Origin: Burkholderiales bacterium
Lineage (GTDB): Bacteria > Pseudomonadota > Gammaproteobacteria > Burkholderiales > Casimicrobiaceae
Reading direction: 5' to 3'
Assembly: GCA_020851255.1 (NCBI GenBank)
Contig: JADZDA010000011.1
Span: forward strand, 1 to 63,541
Length of the DNA: 63,541 nt
Made by a program: the position numbers and the translations under genes. Below, in pieces: positions 9,432 through 17,797 of the stretch; the first letter of the stretch is position 1; each line of letters opens with the position of its first letter. The notes under the pieces were generated by a model. That model did no database searches. It worked only from the letters and a program-made list of their open reading frames with translations, and was not told the DNA's origin.

Positions 9432-10214
9432 TCAGAACACGTTCTTCCAGGCGCGCAACGCCGCGAAGACACCGACCTCGCCGTCGAGCGCATGCCCGGC
9501 ACGCGCGACGGCGGCCGCCGCGACCGCCGGGACCCGCGCGCGCAGGAACGGGTTGGTCGCCGCCTCGTCGGCGAGCGTCGACGGGACCGTCGGCAGGCCG
9601 GCCTCCCGCTTCGCGAGCTCCCGTTCCACGCGCGCCGCGATTCCCGGATTGCCCGGTTCGACCGCGGCGGCGAAGCGGAGGTTCGCGATCGTGTACTCGT
9701 GCGCGCAGTAGACGCGCGTGTCCGGCGCCAGCGCGGCGAGCTTCGCGAGCGACGCGTGCATGACCTCCGCCGTGCCCTCGAACAGCCGGCCGCAGCCGCC
9801 GGCGAACAGCGTGTCGCCGCAGAAGAGCACGGGATCGCCCCAATCCCGCCGGCCGCCGACGTACGCGACATGGCCGGCGGTGTGGCCGGGCACGTCCACC
9901 ACCTCGAGCGACAGGGCCATCCCGGGCAGGACGATCCGCTCGCCGCCGCCGACCGGCCGAGTGCATGCCGGGATCGACTCACGGGCGGGCCCGAACACCG
10001 TGATCGGGCGACCGCGAGCGAGCGCGGCGACGCCGCCCGTGTGGTCCGGGTGATGATGCGTGACCAGGATCGCGACGAGCTCGACCCGTTCGCGTTCGAG
10101 CCAGGACTCGACGGGGCCCTCGTCTCCGGGGTCGACGACCACCGCGCGATCGCCGGCGCGGATCGCCCAGATGTAGTTGTCGCTGAACGCGGGCAACGGG
10201 ATAATCGCCGGCAT
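9432..10214 (-). CDS. gloB: Hydroxyacylglutathione hydrolase (glyoxalase II)
   Basis: A metallo-beta-lactamase-fold thioesterase that hydrolyses S-D-lactoylglutathione in methylglyoxal detoxification. It is 260 residues, as expected. The N-terminal FSDNYIW, the dinuclear metal motif THHHPDHTGG, GHTAGHVAY, FCGDTLFAGGCGRLFEG and CAHEYTIANLRFA are all in place. Its ATG and that of the divergent methyltransferase share the four bases CATG at 10212-10215, so each gene's leader must lie within the other gene. Confidence 0.95.
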   Translation of the reverse strand: MPAIIPLPAFSDNYIWAIRAGDRAVVVDPGDEGPVESWLERERVELVAILVTHHHPDHTGGVAALARGRPITVFGPARESIPACTRPVGGGERIVLPGMALSLEVVDVPGHTAGHVAYVGGRRDWGDPVLFCGDTLFAGGCGRLFEGTAEVMHASLAKLAALAPDTRVYCAHEYTIANLRFAAAVEPGNPGIAARVERELAKREAGLPTVPSTLADEAATNPFLRARVPAVAAAAVARAGHALDGEVGVFAALRAWKNVF

Positions 10215-10977
10215 GGACGCATCTTCGGAGGGCGGCGCAAGCGTGTCAACGTCGCCTGCCGGCTGGTTCCGAACGCCGCTGGGACACTACCTGCAACAGC
10301 GCGAACTCGCCTACTTCGAGCGTACGGTCGCCGACATCTTCGGGTTCTACGCGCTGCAGATCGGCCTGCCCGAGATGCCCGCGCTGGCCGCCTGCCGCAT
10401 TCCCTCGCGCTGGACCGTCGACTACGATCCGCCCGCGGCGCTCGTCGCCGACGCCCACGCGCTGCCGCTGCCGGAGAACACCGTCGATCTCGTCGTCATG
10501 CCGCACGCGCTCGAGTTCACCGACGATCCGCACCAGATGCTGCGCGAGGCGTGGCGCGTGATGCGCCCGGAAGGCCAGATCATCATCGCGGGTTTCAATC
10601 CGTTCTCGCTCTACGGCGTCAAGCGCTACTTCGGTCGCGAGCAGACTCCGCCGTGGAACGGCAATTTCATCGGTCTGTGGCGGTTGAAGGACTGGCTCAA
10701 GCTGCTGGGCTTCGACGTGATCGGCGGCCGGCTCGACGCCTACGCGCCGCCGTTCGCGCGGGAGAAATGGCTCTCCCGCTGCGGGTTCTTCGAGCAGGCG
10801 GGCGACCGGTGGTGGCCGGTCGCCGGCGGCGTCTACTTCCTGCGGGCGACCAAGCACGTGGCCGGCCTGCGCATGCTCGCGCCCTCCTGGCAACGGCGCG
10901 AGCGGCGCAACAAGGCGCTCTCCCCGGCGGCGCGCGCGAGGGAAAGCCTGACGACGCGCGAGTCCGGCCGGCGATGA
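10213..10977 (+). CDS. Class I SAM-dependent methyltransferase (YafS-like)
   Basis: A 254-residue methyltransferase of the Methyltransf_11 type. The segment [43 protein letters not shown] is the core SAM-domain region, although the glycine-rich motif I is weak. The substrate is unknown. In many proteobacteria (E. coli yafS) this gene sits between gloB and rnhA exactly as here, which supports the assignment by context. The ATG at 10213 is chosen because the upstream TTG at 10177 lies deep inside gloB. The basic C-terminal tail is poorly conserved. Confidence 0.82.
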   Translation: MDASSEGGASVSTSPAGWFRTPLGHYLQQRELAYFERTVADIFGFYALQIGLPEMPALAACRIPSRWTVDYDPPAALVADAHALPLPENTVDLVVMPHALEFTDDPHQMLREAWRVMRPEGQIIIAGFNPFSLYGVKRYFGREQTPPWNGNFIGLWRLKDWLKLLGFDVIGGRLDAYAPPFAREKWLSRCGFFEQAGDRWWPVAGGVYFLRATKHVAGLRMLAPSWQRRERRNKALSPAARARESLTTRESGRR

Positions 10978-11026
10978 CCCGCTCCGTCCGCGGGGATCCG
11001 CGGCCCCCGCTCCCGGTGTGCTCGCG

Positions 11027-11467
11027 GTGACGACCGCGCACCAGGTCGTCGTCTACACCGACGGCGCGTGCAAGGGCAATCCCGGGCCGGGCGGCTGGGG
11101 CGCGCTGCTCCTGTCCGGCGGTCGCGAGAAGGAGCTCTGGGGCGGCGAGCACGCGACGACCAACAACCGGATGGAACTCACCGCCGTGATCCGCGCGCTC
11201 GAGTCGCTCAAGGGCGCCTGCGAAGTCGAGCTCCACACCGATTCGCAGTACGTAAAGAACGGCATCGAGACCTGGATCCACGGCTGGAAACGCAACGGCT
11301 GGAAGACCGCCGATCGCAAGCCGGTGAAGAACGAGGACCTGTGGCGCACGCTCGACACGCTCGCCGCGGCGCACCGCGTCCGCTGGCACTGGGTCCGCGG
11401 TCACGCGAACGACGTGGGCAATCTGCGCGCCGATGCGCTCGCGAACCGCGGAGTGCCGCCCCGCTGA
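11027..11467 (+). CDS. rnhA: Ribonuclease HI
   Basis: RNase HI cleaves the RNA strand of RNA-DNA hybrids during replication and R-loop removal. Catalytic carboxylates are visible in [16 protein letters not shown] (Asp), NRMELTAVI (Glu), LHTDSQYV (Asp) and RADALAN (Asp), with the catalytic His in VRGHAND. The GTG at 11027 gives 146 residues and matches the usual short N-terminus; another GTG at 11018 would add three residues. It follows the methyltransferase by 49 nt. The dnaQ gene that often follows is not here. Confidence 0.93.
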   Translation: MTTAHQVVVYTDGACKGNPGPGGWGALLLSGGREKELWGGEHATTNNRMELTAVIRALESLKGACEVELHTDSQYVKNGIETWIHGWKRNGWKTADRKPVKNEDLWRTLDTLAAAHRVRWHWVRGHANDVGNLRADALANRGVPPR

Positions 11468-11491
11468 ACCGGCGGCGGCGTCTGCCGGCCG

Positions 11492-12280
11492 CTATTTCTT
11501 GACGAACTCGCCGGACTCGCAGTCGACGCGGCGGAACGGGTAGGTGACCTTGTGGTCGCGCTCGGCGCCCTTGTCGCTCACGCGCCCGCCGACCTCGACG
11601 TAGAGCCAGCCCAGCGAAGCCCGGCGATACGTGATGTACGTCGGGAATCCGGTCCCGCCTGTTCGGAACGTGAAGATCTCGTCCCCGCCCTCGCGGCGCG
11701 TCTCGGCGAGCTTGAAGGCGACGACCGGCTTGCCGACCTGCGCGGCGACGTAGTAGACGGCGTCGTCGCGCGGCTCGAGCCTCAGGTACTCGAAGCTCAC
11801 GGTCTGGTCCGGCAGCGCGTTGTGCCCCACGCCGACCATCAGGTTGCCGCGCAACGGGTGCCAGTATTCGCGGAACTCGCGCTGCCGGCGGCCGACGCCG
11901 ACCGACCCTTTCCAGCAGCCGTTCAACCACGCGAGCGGTGCGAGCGGCCCGGTGTACGCCGGCTCCGTCGCAGGCGGCGACTCGCCGGCGCGGGCAACGC
12001 CCCTGGAGGCCGCGTCCGACTTCGGCGTCGCGTCCGGGGCAGTTGTCGACGGCGCGGCTGACGACGAACCCGCCGCAGCGCTGGCGTCGGATTTCGCCGG
12101 AGACGCGGGGACCGGCACGGAGGCGGCCGCAGGGGTCGGCGCCGACTTCTCGACGGCCGCCTTCTCGACGGGCGCCGCCGGCGATTGCGCGCCCGCCTGA
12201 GCAGCCGCGCAGGCGATCACGATCGCCACGGCGAGCGGCCGGGCGGCGTACCGGGTCCTGAACCAGGGAAATCGCGTCAT
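11492..12280 (-). CDS. DUF6265-type secreted protein of unknown function
   Basis: 262 residues with three parts. A signal peptide (residues 1-31, ending AQAGAQ) is followed by a low-complexity Ala/Pro/Ser linker (about 32-105). A compact C-terminal domain (about 108-262) begins LAWLNGCWKGSVGVGRRQREFREYW and continues with GNLMVGVGHNALPDQTVSFEYLRLE, which resembles the lipocalin-like DUF6265 pattern. No function is known to me. The ATG is 2 nt after the stop of the DUF6352 gene, so both are in one operon. It ends convergent with rnhA, 24 nt away. Confidence 0.75.
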   Translation of the reverse strand: MTRFPWFRTRYAARPLAVAIVIACAAAQAGAQSPAAPVEKAAVEKSAPTPAAASVPVPASPAKSDASAAAGSSSAAPSTTAPDATPKSDAASRGVARAGESPPATEPAYTGPLAPLAWLNGCWKGSVGVGRRQREFREYWHPLRGNLMVGVGHNALPDQTVSFEYLRLEPRDDAVYYVAAQVGKPVVAFKLAETRREGGDEIFTFRTGGTGFPTYITYRRASLGWLYVEVGGRVSDKGAERDHKVTYPFRRVDCESGEFVKK

Positions 12281-12282
12281 GG

Positions 12283-13299
12283 TCACTGGGGCCGCGCGAG
12301 CGGCAGGTTGAGCAGGAGATTCTGCGGCTTGAGCTTGAGGCGGCGATCGGCGTCGATCGCCATCGCGAGCCACACCGGCCGCCCGGAAACCGACGCCCGC
12401 ATGTCGGACGGGTCGGCGAAATCGAGACGGAACAAGGCCACGAGCCTCCCGAGCCGGTCGGACTCGACGTCGGCGCGATTGTACAGGTCGTTCAGGATGC
12501 CCGACGCCTCGGCGTCGAGCCCCGCGTGCCAGACCCAGTGCTCGTCGTCGATCGCGCGCTGCGGCGCGACCCGCACCTCGACGTGCAGGAAGTGCCGGAC
12601 CCAGCGTTCGATCACTCGACACAGCCCGTCGAGCGCCGGCTGGCCCCGGTTCAGGCTGACGGCGAGATCGTGCCGCTCGTCCCGGGACCAGTAGACCTCG
12701 GCGTTGTCCCGCGAGAGCACGTCGACATCCATCGTCCGCATTGGGACCCGGTTCTTCGCGAGCAGTTCCCCGACGTGTCCGAAGCCGCCGGTCGTCGCAT
12801 GTCTGTCGACGGTCTGGTCGTCGGCCGACATCAGCGTGCCGTCGTCGAGGATCGCCACGCGCTGCGCCCGGAACAGCATCTCGGCGGCGCGCGCGTGGAT
12901 CGGATCCGGGCGATCGCCGAGGATATGCCGGAGCAGGACGCGGGTGAGTTCGTGGACGAACATCGGCGGAACGTCGACGCCCTCGCCCTGGAAGAGCCGG
13001 ACGTACGCGGCCTCGAGCGAAGGCGCGTCGATGAGCCGCTGCCGGAACGCGAGCCATATCCGGTAGTTCTCGCGCGCGTCGTCGTCGCGGATCGCGGCGA
13101 TCGCCGTCGGGGAGATCGCCTCCCGCGGGCTCGCGACCAGCGCGTCGTGGATGGCGAGCTCCGCATCGCAGGAACCGTCGATCGGCGCGAGCTCCGGTCG
13201 CGCGAGGTAGCCGCGCAGGAAGTCGTCGGTCACGGTCAGACGGCCGTCCGCACCGACGACCAGCCGTCGATAGCCGCAGGAAGCCCACCAGTCGGTCAT
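12283..13299 (-). CDS. DUF6352-type protein of unknown function
   Basis: 338 residues, no signal peptide or membrane segment. The sequence opens MTDWWASCGYRRLVV...LTVTDDFLRGYLARPELAP and later has NYRIWLAFRQRLIDA, PPMFVHELTRVLLRHIL and RNKDNAEVYW-like text (actual: RDNAEVYWSRDERHDL), the pattern I associate with the betaproteobacterial DUF6352 family. The function is unknown; it looks cytoplasmic. The Asp/Arg-rich composition and absence of catalytic signatures give no mechanism. It is followed after 2 nt by the DUF6265 gene. The start ATG is the first reasonable one after the GC-rich repeat. Confidence 0.72.
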   Translation of the reverse strand: MTDWWASCGYRRLVVGADGRLTVTDDFLRGYLARPELAPIDGSCDAELAIHDALVASPREAISPTAIAAIRDDDARENYRIWLAFRQRLIDAPSLEAAYVRLFQGEGVDVPPMFVHELTRVLLRHILGDRPDPIHARAAEMLFRAQRVAILDDGTLMSADDQTVDRHATTGGFGHVGELLAKNRVPMRTMDVDVLSRDNAEVYWSRDERHDLAVSLNRGQPALDGLCRVIERWVRHFLHVEVRVAPQRAIDDEHWVWHAGLDAEASGILNDLYNRADVESDRLGRLVALFRLDFADPSDMRASVSGRPVWLAMAIDADRRLKLKPQNLLLNLPLARPQ

Positions 13300-13350
13300 C
13301 GTCGCCGCCGGGACGCCGTGCCGCGCGCTCGGGAGCCTCGTGCGCGCTCC

Positions 13351-13446
13351 GGGGGGATCACCACCGCGCGCGCCGGGCCGCCCCAAGCGCGCGGAGCCCC
13401 CTGGGGGGAGGCGCGCAACGCGCGCTTCGGTGGGGTCACCTACCCC
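13351..13446. repeat. GC-rich palindromic intergenic repeat (Burkholderiales-type)
   Basis: The block contains GGGCCGCCCCAAGCGCGCGG, then CCCCCTGGGGGG and GCGCGCAACGCGCGC, which form nested hairpins, and ends in a CACCTACCCCCCC stretch. Similar GC-rich repeats recur between genes in many Burkholderiales genomes as I remember them. Only one copy is seen here. It overlaps the 3' end of the chalcone-isomerase-like gene and could act as its terminator. Confidence 0.5.
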
Positions 13447-14003
13447 CCCAGCATCGCCTTCTTGAGATCGGACTGGACCGGCTTGTCACCCAGCCAGATC
13501 CGGGTCATCGCCGCGTTGAACGCGTCGCCGGCGATCGTCGCCTTCGCCTGGCCGTTGAACGCGATCTGCGTCGCGCCGCCGGCGTAATCGAGCGTCACGA
13601 CGTCCTTCTCCTTGACCTCCTTGAACGCCCTCATCGTCGCGACCATCTGGTCGACTTGCGCCTTGACCGCGGCGAGCTCGGCCTCGGAGTTGTTGTCCTT
13701 GAGGCCATCGACGAGCGCGTCGACGAGCTGGTCGGCCGAGAGCGTCCGCAGCAGGTTGAGCTGGATGCGGCGCGGTCCCTTGGCCAGCACGGCGGACAGC
13801 GTACCGGCCTTCGCCGGAAGATAGAGGCTGCCGACGTAGACCTTGAAGATCGCGCGCGTGCGGATCCCCGCGCCGTTCAGCACGACCTCCTGCCCACCGA
13901 CGCTGGCCCGGTCGTCGAGATTGACCCCGCCGACCTCGGCGGCGGGCGCCGCCTGGCCGTACGCCAGCACCGCCGCGAACAGTATTCCCCGGATTGCGTG
14001 CAT
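13440..14003 (-). CDS. Chalcone isomerase-like periplasmic protein
   Basis: 187 residues with a signal peptide (residues 1-22, MHAIRGILFAAVLAYGQAAPAAE) and a chalcone-isomerase-like fold region: VGGQEVVLNGAGIRTRAIFKVYVGSLYLP, then the long middle helix and DYAGGATQIAFNGQ...FNAAMTRIWLGDKPVQSDLKKAML. Bacterial members lack flavonoid substrates and are thought to bind fatty acids or lipids; true activity is unknown. A strong Shine-Dalgarno (AGGAGG, 5 nt before the ATG) supports the start. A second, diverged member lies at 49033-49617. It stands just downstream of the fatty-acid degradation block on the same strand, 72 nt after the thiolase. Confidence 0.85.
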   Translation of the reverse strand: MHAIRGILFAAVLAYGQAAPAAEVGGVNLDDRASVGGQEVVLNGAGIRTRAIFKVYVGSLYLPAKAGTLSAVLAKGPRRIQLNLLRTLSADQLVDALVDGLKDNNSEAELAAVKAQVDQMVATMRAFKEVKEKDVVTLDYAGGATQIAFNGQAKATIAGDAFNAAMTRIWLGDKPVQSDLKKAMLGG

Positions 14004-14075
14004 CGCTTCCTCCTCGCTCCGTTGACCTCCGTGACCCCGTGCGGTCCGGCGCCTGCGCCGTCCTGGCCCCGCCGG

Positions 14076-15272
14076 TCACACGCGCTCGAAAACGCCCGCC
14101 GCCCCCATGCCGGTGCCGACGCACATCGTCACCATGCCCCAGCGCCCGCCGCGGCGCTTCAGACCCTCGACGATCGTCGCGGTCCGGATCGCGCCGGTCG
14201 CGCCCAGCGGGTGGCCCAGTGCGATCGCGCCGCCCAGCGGATTGACCCGCGCCGGATCCATGCCGAGGTCCCGGATCACCGCGAGGCTCTGCGCGGCGAA
14301 CGCCTCGTTCAACTCGATCCAGTCGATGTCGGCGAGCGCGAGCCCCGTCGTCCTGAGGACCTTGGGAATCGCGGCGAGCGGTCCCACGCCCATGATCTCG
14401 GGTGCGACGCCGCCGACCGCGTAGCCGGCGAAGCGCGCGAGCGGCGTCAATCCGTGCGCGCGGATCGCGGCCTGCGACGCGACGATCACGGCCGCGGCGC
14501 CGTCGGACATCTGCGAGCTGTTTCCGGCGGTCACCGATCCCTTCGCCGCGAACACCGGCCTGAGCTTCGCGAGACCCTCGGCGGAGGTATCGGCGCGCGG
14601 TCCCTCGTCCTTCGCGACGTTGGTCTCGCGCTCGCTCACGCGCCCGGTCGCCAGGTCGGGGCGCCGCTCCCGCACGGCGATCGGCGCGATCTCCGCGTCG
14701 AACTCGCCGGCCGCCTGCGCGGCCAGCGCCCGGCGGTGCGACTCCAGCGCGAACGCGTCCTGATCGTCGCGCGACACCTTCCAGCGCGCGGCGACCTGTT
14801 CGGCGGTGAGGCCCATGCCGTAGGCGATGCCGAGGTTCTCGTCGCGCGCGAACACCTCCGCATTGAGCGAGAGGCGGCCCAGCATCGGGATCATGCTCAT
14901 GCTCTCGGTGCCGGCTGCGATCAGCACGTCGGCCTCGCCGGTGCGGATACGGTCGGCCGCGATCGACACCGCATTGAGGCCCGACGAGCAGAAGCGGTTC
15001 ACCGTCATGCCGGCGACCGTGTCGGGCAACCCGGCGAGCAGCACGCCGATCCGGGCGACGTTCATCCCCTGCTCGTATTCCGGCATCGCGCAGCCGGCGA
15101 TCACGTCGTCGACGGCGGCCGGGTCGAGCGTGGGCGCGCGCGCGAGCACGCTCGAGAGCGCGTGCGCGAGCAGCGTATCGGGTCGCGCCGCGCGGAAGGC
15201 GCCGCGCGGGGCCTTGCCGACCGGCGTGCGCGCGACCGCGACGATGTAGGCGTCGTTCAGTGTGCGTGACAT
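14076..15272 (-). CDS. Acetyl-CoA C-acyltransferase (thiolase, FadA type)
   Basis: A thiolase that performs the final thiolytic cleavage of beta-oxidation, releasing acetyl-CoA. It is 398 residues. The acyl-accepting Cys is in NRFCSSGLNAV, the catalytic His in NEAFAA and GGAIALGHPLGATGA, and the second Cys in MCVGTGMGAAG. It is the last gene of the 14-kb minus-strand fatty-acid block and starts 10 nt after the FadN-type protein, so the two form an alpha/beta pair like FadN-FadA. It is the first of two thiolases in the block. Confidence 0.93.
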   Translation of the reverse strand: MSRTLNDAYIVAVARTPVGKAPRGAFRAARPDTLLAHALSSVLARAPTLDPAAVDDVIAGCAMPEYEQGMNVARIGVLLAGLPDTVAGMTVNRFCSSGLNAVSIAADRIRTGEADVLIAAGTESMSMIPMLGRLSLNAEVFARDENLGIAYGMGLTAEQVAARWKVSRDDQDAFALESHRRALAAQAAGEFDAEIAPIAVRERRPDLATGRVSERETNVAKDEGPRADTSAEGLAKLRPVFAAKGSVTAGNSSQMSDGAAAVIVASQAAIRAHGLTPLARFAGYAVGGVAPEIMGVGPLAAIPKVLRTTGLALADIDWIELNEAFAAQSLAVIRDLGMDPARVNPLGGAIALGHPLGATGAIRTATIVEGLKRRGGRWGMVTMCVGTGMGAAGVFERV

Positions 15273-15282
15273 GGAATCCAGA

Positions 15283-17682
15283 CTAGTTCCGCAGCGGCTT
15301 GCCGGTAGCGAGCGTGTGCGCGATGCGCGCCTGCGTCCGCGCGTCGCGGACGAGCGCCATGAACTCGGCGCGCTCCAGATCGATCAGCCAGCGCTCGTCG
15401 ACCAGCGATCCCGCGTCGACGTCGCCGCCGCAGATCACGCGAGCGATCCTGAGCGCGACCTCGAAATCGTAGCCGGTGACGAAGCCGCCGTCGCGCAGAT
15501 TGACGAGCATCATCTCGAGCGTGGCGATGCCGGTGCGTCCGGCGACCGGGACCGCGGTCGGCACGAGCGGCGGGCGGTACCCCGCGTCGGCCAGCGCGCG
15601 CGCCTGGCCGATCGCGACGTGCAGGATCTCGTGCGGATGGGCGACGACGACGTCGGCGGGCCGCAGGAACCCCAATGCCCTGGCCTCGAACGCGCTCTTC
15701 GCCACCGTCGCGGTCGCGATCGTCTGGAAATACGCGCGGACGAACGGAAACTGGTCGGCCTGCCCGCCGGTCGGCCCCTGCTTCACCGCGTCGGCGGCGC
15801 GCAGCGCCATTTCCTTGGTACCGCCGCCGCCAGGCAGGAGCCCGACACCCGCCTCGACGAGTCCGATGTAGGACTCGAGCGCCGCGACCGTGCGATCGCA
15901 GTGCAGGATGAACTCGCACGAGCCGCCGAGCGCCATGCCACGGACCGCGGCGACCGTCGGCACGAGCGCGTAGCGCAACGAGAGCGAGGTCCGCTGGAAT
16001 CGCGCGACGACGCGTTCGACCTCGTCGTAGCGTCCCGCCTGCACGGCCGGCGCCAGCGACGCGAGATTGGCGCCGAACGAGAACGGCTCCCGGGTCTGCC
16101 AGATCACCAGACCCGCCATCGCTCGCTCGGCGTGCTCGACCGCGCGCTCGACTCCGTCGAGGACCTCGTCGGAGATCGTGTGCTGCTTGGTCTTGAAGGT
16201 AACGACCGCGACTTCGTCTTCGAGGTGCCAGGCGCGGACCGCGTCGGTCTCGAAGATCGTGGTCCCGCGGTCGAAGCGCTCGACCGCGATCGCGTCGGGG
16301 AAGCGCTGGCGGCGGTACACCGGCAGTGTCGAGCGCGGAACGAGCCGATCGGCGGCGGCCGAATACGAGCCCGCGGCGGCGTGGACGCCGCGCGCCTGCA
16401 CGACCGCCGCGCCGCCGACCCACGCGGGCAGCGGCGCGCGGGCGAGCGCGCGGCCGGCGGCGATGTCCTCGGCGATCCAGCCGGCCACGTCGCCCCAGCC
16501 GGCCGCCTGCCAGGTCTCGAACGGGCCGATCGCCCAGCCGAAGCCCCACCGCATCGCGAGGTCGAGATCGCGGGCGGTGTCGGCGATGGCGCCGAGCTGG
16601 AACGCCGCGTAGTGGAAGACGTCGCGGAAGTTCGACCACAGGAAGTCGGCCTGCGGATGGCCGCTGGCCCTGAGCCCGCGGAGCTTTTCCGCCGGCGAGG
16701 GGAGCGCCAGGATCGCGGCGACGGCCGGATCGACCTCGGCCGCGCTCGTCCGGTATTCGCCGGTCGCGGGATCGAGGACCTGGATGTCCCGGCCGGCCTT
16801 CCGGTAGAACCCCGTCTTCGCCTTGGCGCCCAGCGCGCCCTTCGCCACCAGGGCGGCCAGCACCGGCGGGACGTCGAAATGCGCGTGCCACGGATCGTCG
16901 GGCAGCGTGTCGCGCATCGTGCCGATCACGTGCGCGGTGGTGTCGAGCCCGACGACGTCGATGGTGCGGAACGTCGCGCTCTTCGGCCGGCCGATCGCCG
17001 GCCCGGTGAGGGCGTCGACAACCTCGTAGGAAAGGCCGAGTCGCGCCGTGTGGTGGAGCGCGGCGATCACCGAGAAGACGCCGATCCGGTTGGCGACGAA
17101 GTTCGGCGTGTCCTTCGCGCGGATCACGCCCTTGCCCAGCGTCGTCGTCAGGAAGGTCTCGAGCGCGTCGAGCAGGTCGGCCGGCGTATCCGGCCCCGCC
17201 ACCAGCTCGACCAGGTGCATGTAGCGCGGCGGATTGAAGAAATGGACGCCGCAGAAGCGCGCCCGGTGCGCGGCCGGTACCGACTGCGCGAGCGCGGCGA
17301 TCGACAGCCCCGACGTGTTCGTCGCGAGTACCGCGCCGTCCTTGAGGTGCGGCCCGATCTTCGCGTAGAGGTCGCGCTTCCAGTCGAGGCGCTCGGCGAT
17401 CGCCTCGACGACGAGGTCGCAATCGCCCAGCAGCGCGAGATCCTCGCCGTAGTGCGCCGGAACGATGGCCCCGCCGAGGTCCTTCGCCGCGAGCGGCGCG
17501 GGCTCCAGCTTCGCGAGTCCCTCGATCGCGCGGCGGGCGACACCGCGCGGATCGCCTTCCCTGGCCGTCAGATCGAACAGGACGGTCGGGACGCCGGCAT
17601 TGACCAGGTGGGCGGCGATCTGCGCGCCCATGACACCGGCGCCCAGGACGGCGGCTCGGCGGACGGGGAAGGGAGGGACCAC
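15283..17682 (-). CDS. 3-hydroxyacyl-CoA dehydrogenase / enoyl-CoA hydratase (FadN type)
   Basis: A 799-residue bifunctional beta-oxidation enzyme with the dehydrogenase first. The NAD-binding motif GAGVMGAQIA (residues 14-23) opens a 3HCDH_N domain, followed by HFFNPPRYMHLVELV and TPNFVANRIGVF of the dehydrogenase and two C-terminal 3HCDH segments. The hydratase domain lies at about residues 480-650 and includes GMALGGSCEFILHCDRTVAA and EAGVGLLPGGGGTKEMA. This order matches FadN, the reverse of FadB. The GTG at 17682 has GGAAC about 10 nt upstream. It sits between fadL and the thiolase. Confidence 0.92.
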   Translation of the reverse strand: MVPPFPVRRAAVLGAGVMGAQIAAHLVNAGVPTVLFDLTAREGDPRGVARRAIEGLAKLEPAPLAAKDLGGAIVPAHYGEDLALLGDCDLVVEAIAERLDWKRDLYAKIGPHLKDGAVLATNTSGLSIAALAQSVPAAHRARFCGVHFFNPPRYMHLVELVAGPDTPADLLDALETFLTTTLGKGVIRAKDTPNFVANRIGVFSVIAALHHTARLGLSYEVVDALTGPAIGRPKSATFRTIDVVGLDTTAHVIGTMRDTLPDDPWHAHFDVPPVLAALVAKGALGAKAKTGFYRKAGRDIQVLDPATGEYRTSAAEVDPAVAAILALPSPAEKLRGLRASGHPQADFLWSNFRDVFHYAAFQLGAIADTARDLDLAMRWGFGWAIGPFETWQAAGWGDVAGWIAEDIAAGRALARAPLPAWVGGAAVVQARGVHAAAGSYSAAADRLVPRSTLPVYRRQRFPDAIAVERFDRGTTIFETDAVRAWHLEDEVAVVTFKTKQHTISDEVLDGVERAVEHAERAMAGLVIWQTREPFSFGANLASLAPAVQAGRYDEVERVVARFQRTSLSLRYALVPTVAAVRGMALGGSCEFILHCDRTVAALESYIGLVEAGVGLLPGGGGTKEMALRAADAVKQGPTGGQADQFPFVRAYFQTIATATVAKSAFEARALGFLRPADVVVAHPHEILHVAIGQARALADAGYRPPLVPTAVPVAGRTGIATLEMMLVNLRDGGFVTGYDFEVALRIARVICGGDVDAGSLVDERWLIDLERAEFMALVRDARTQARIAHTLATGKPLRN

Positions 17683-17759
17683 GATCGGATGTTCCGCGAA
17701 TGCCGGGCCGCCGGGAGCGGCGCGACCGCGCCGGCGGGTCGGCGCGAAGGAAGGGATCG

Positions 17760-17789
17760 CCGCGGGCCGGGCGCGCGCCCGACCCGCGG
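17760..17789 (-). terminator. Hairpin downstream of fadL
   Basis: A 13-bp stem (17760-17772 with 17777-17789, one G-T pair) around a 4-nt loop begins 8 nt after the fadL stop on the minus strand. It lacks a convincing T-run (CCTTCC follows), so it may attenuate rather than fully stop transcription into the FadN-type gene. Confidence 0.5.
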
Positions 17790-17797
17790 TCCTTCGG

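Noticed and set aside
10177-10212. TTG start 36 nt upstream of the methyltransferase ATG
   Set aside because: It lies within gloB codons, and the extra residues have no support from the family; the ATG at 10213 is preferred.
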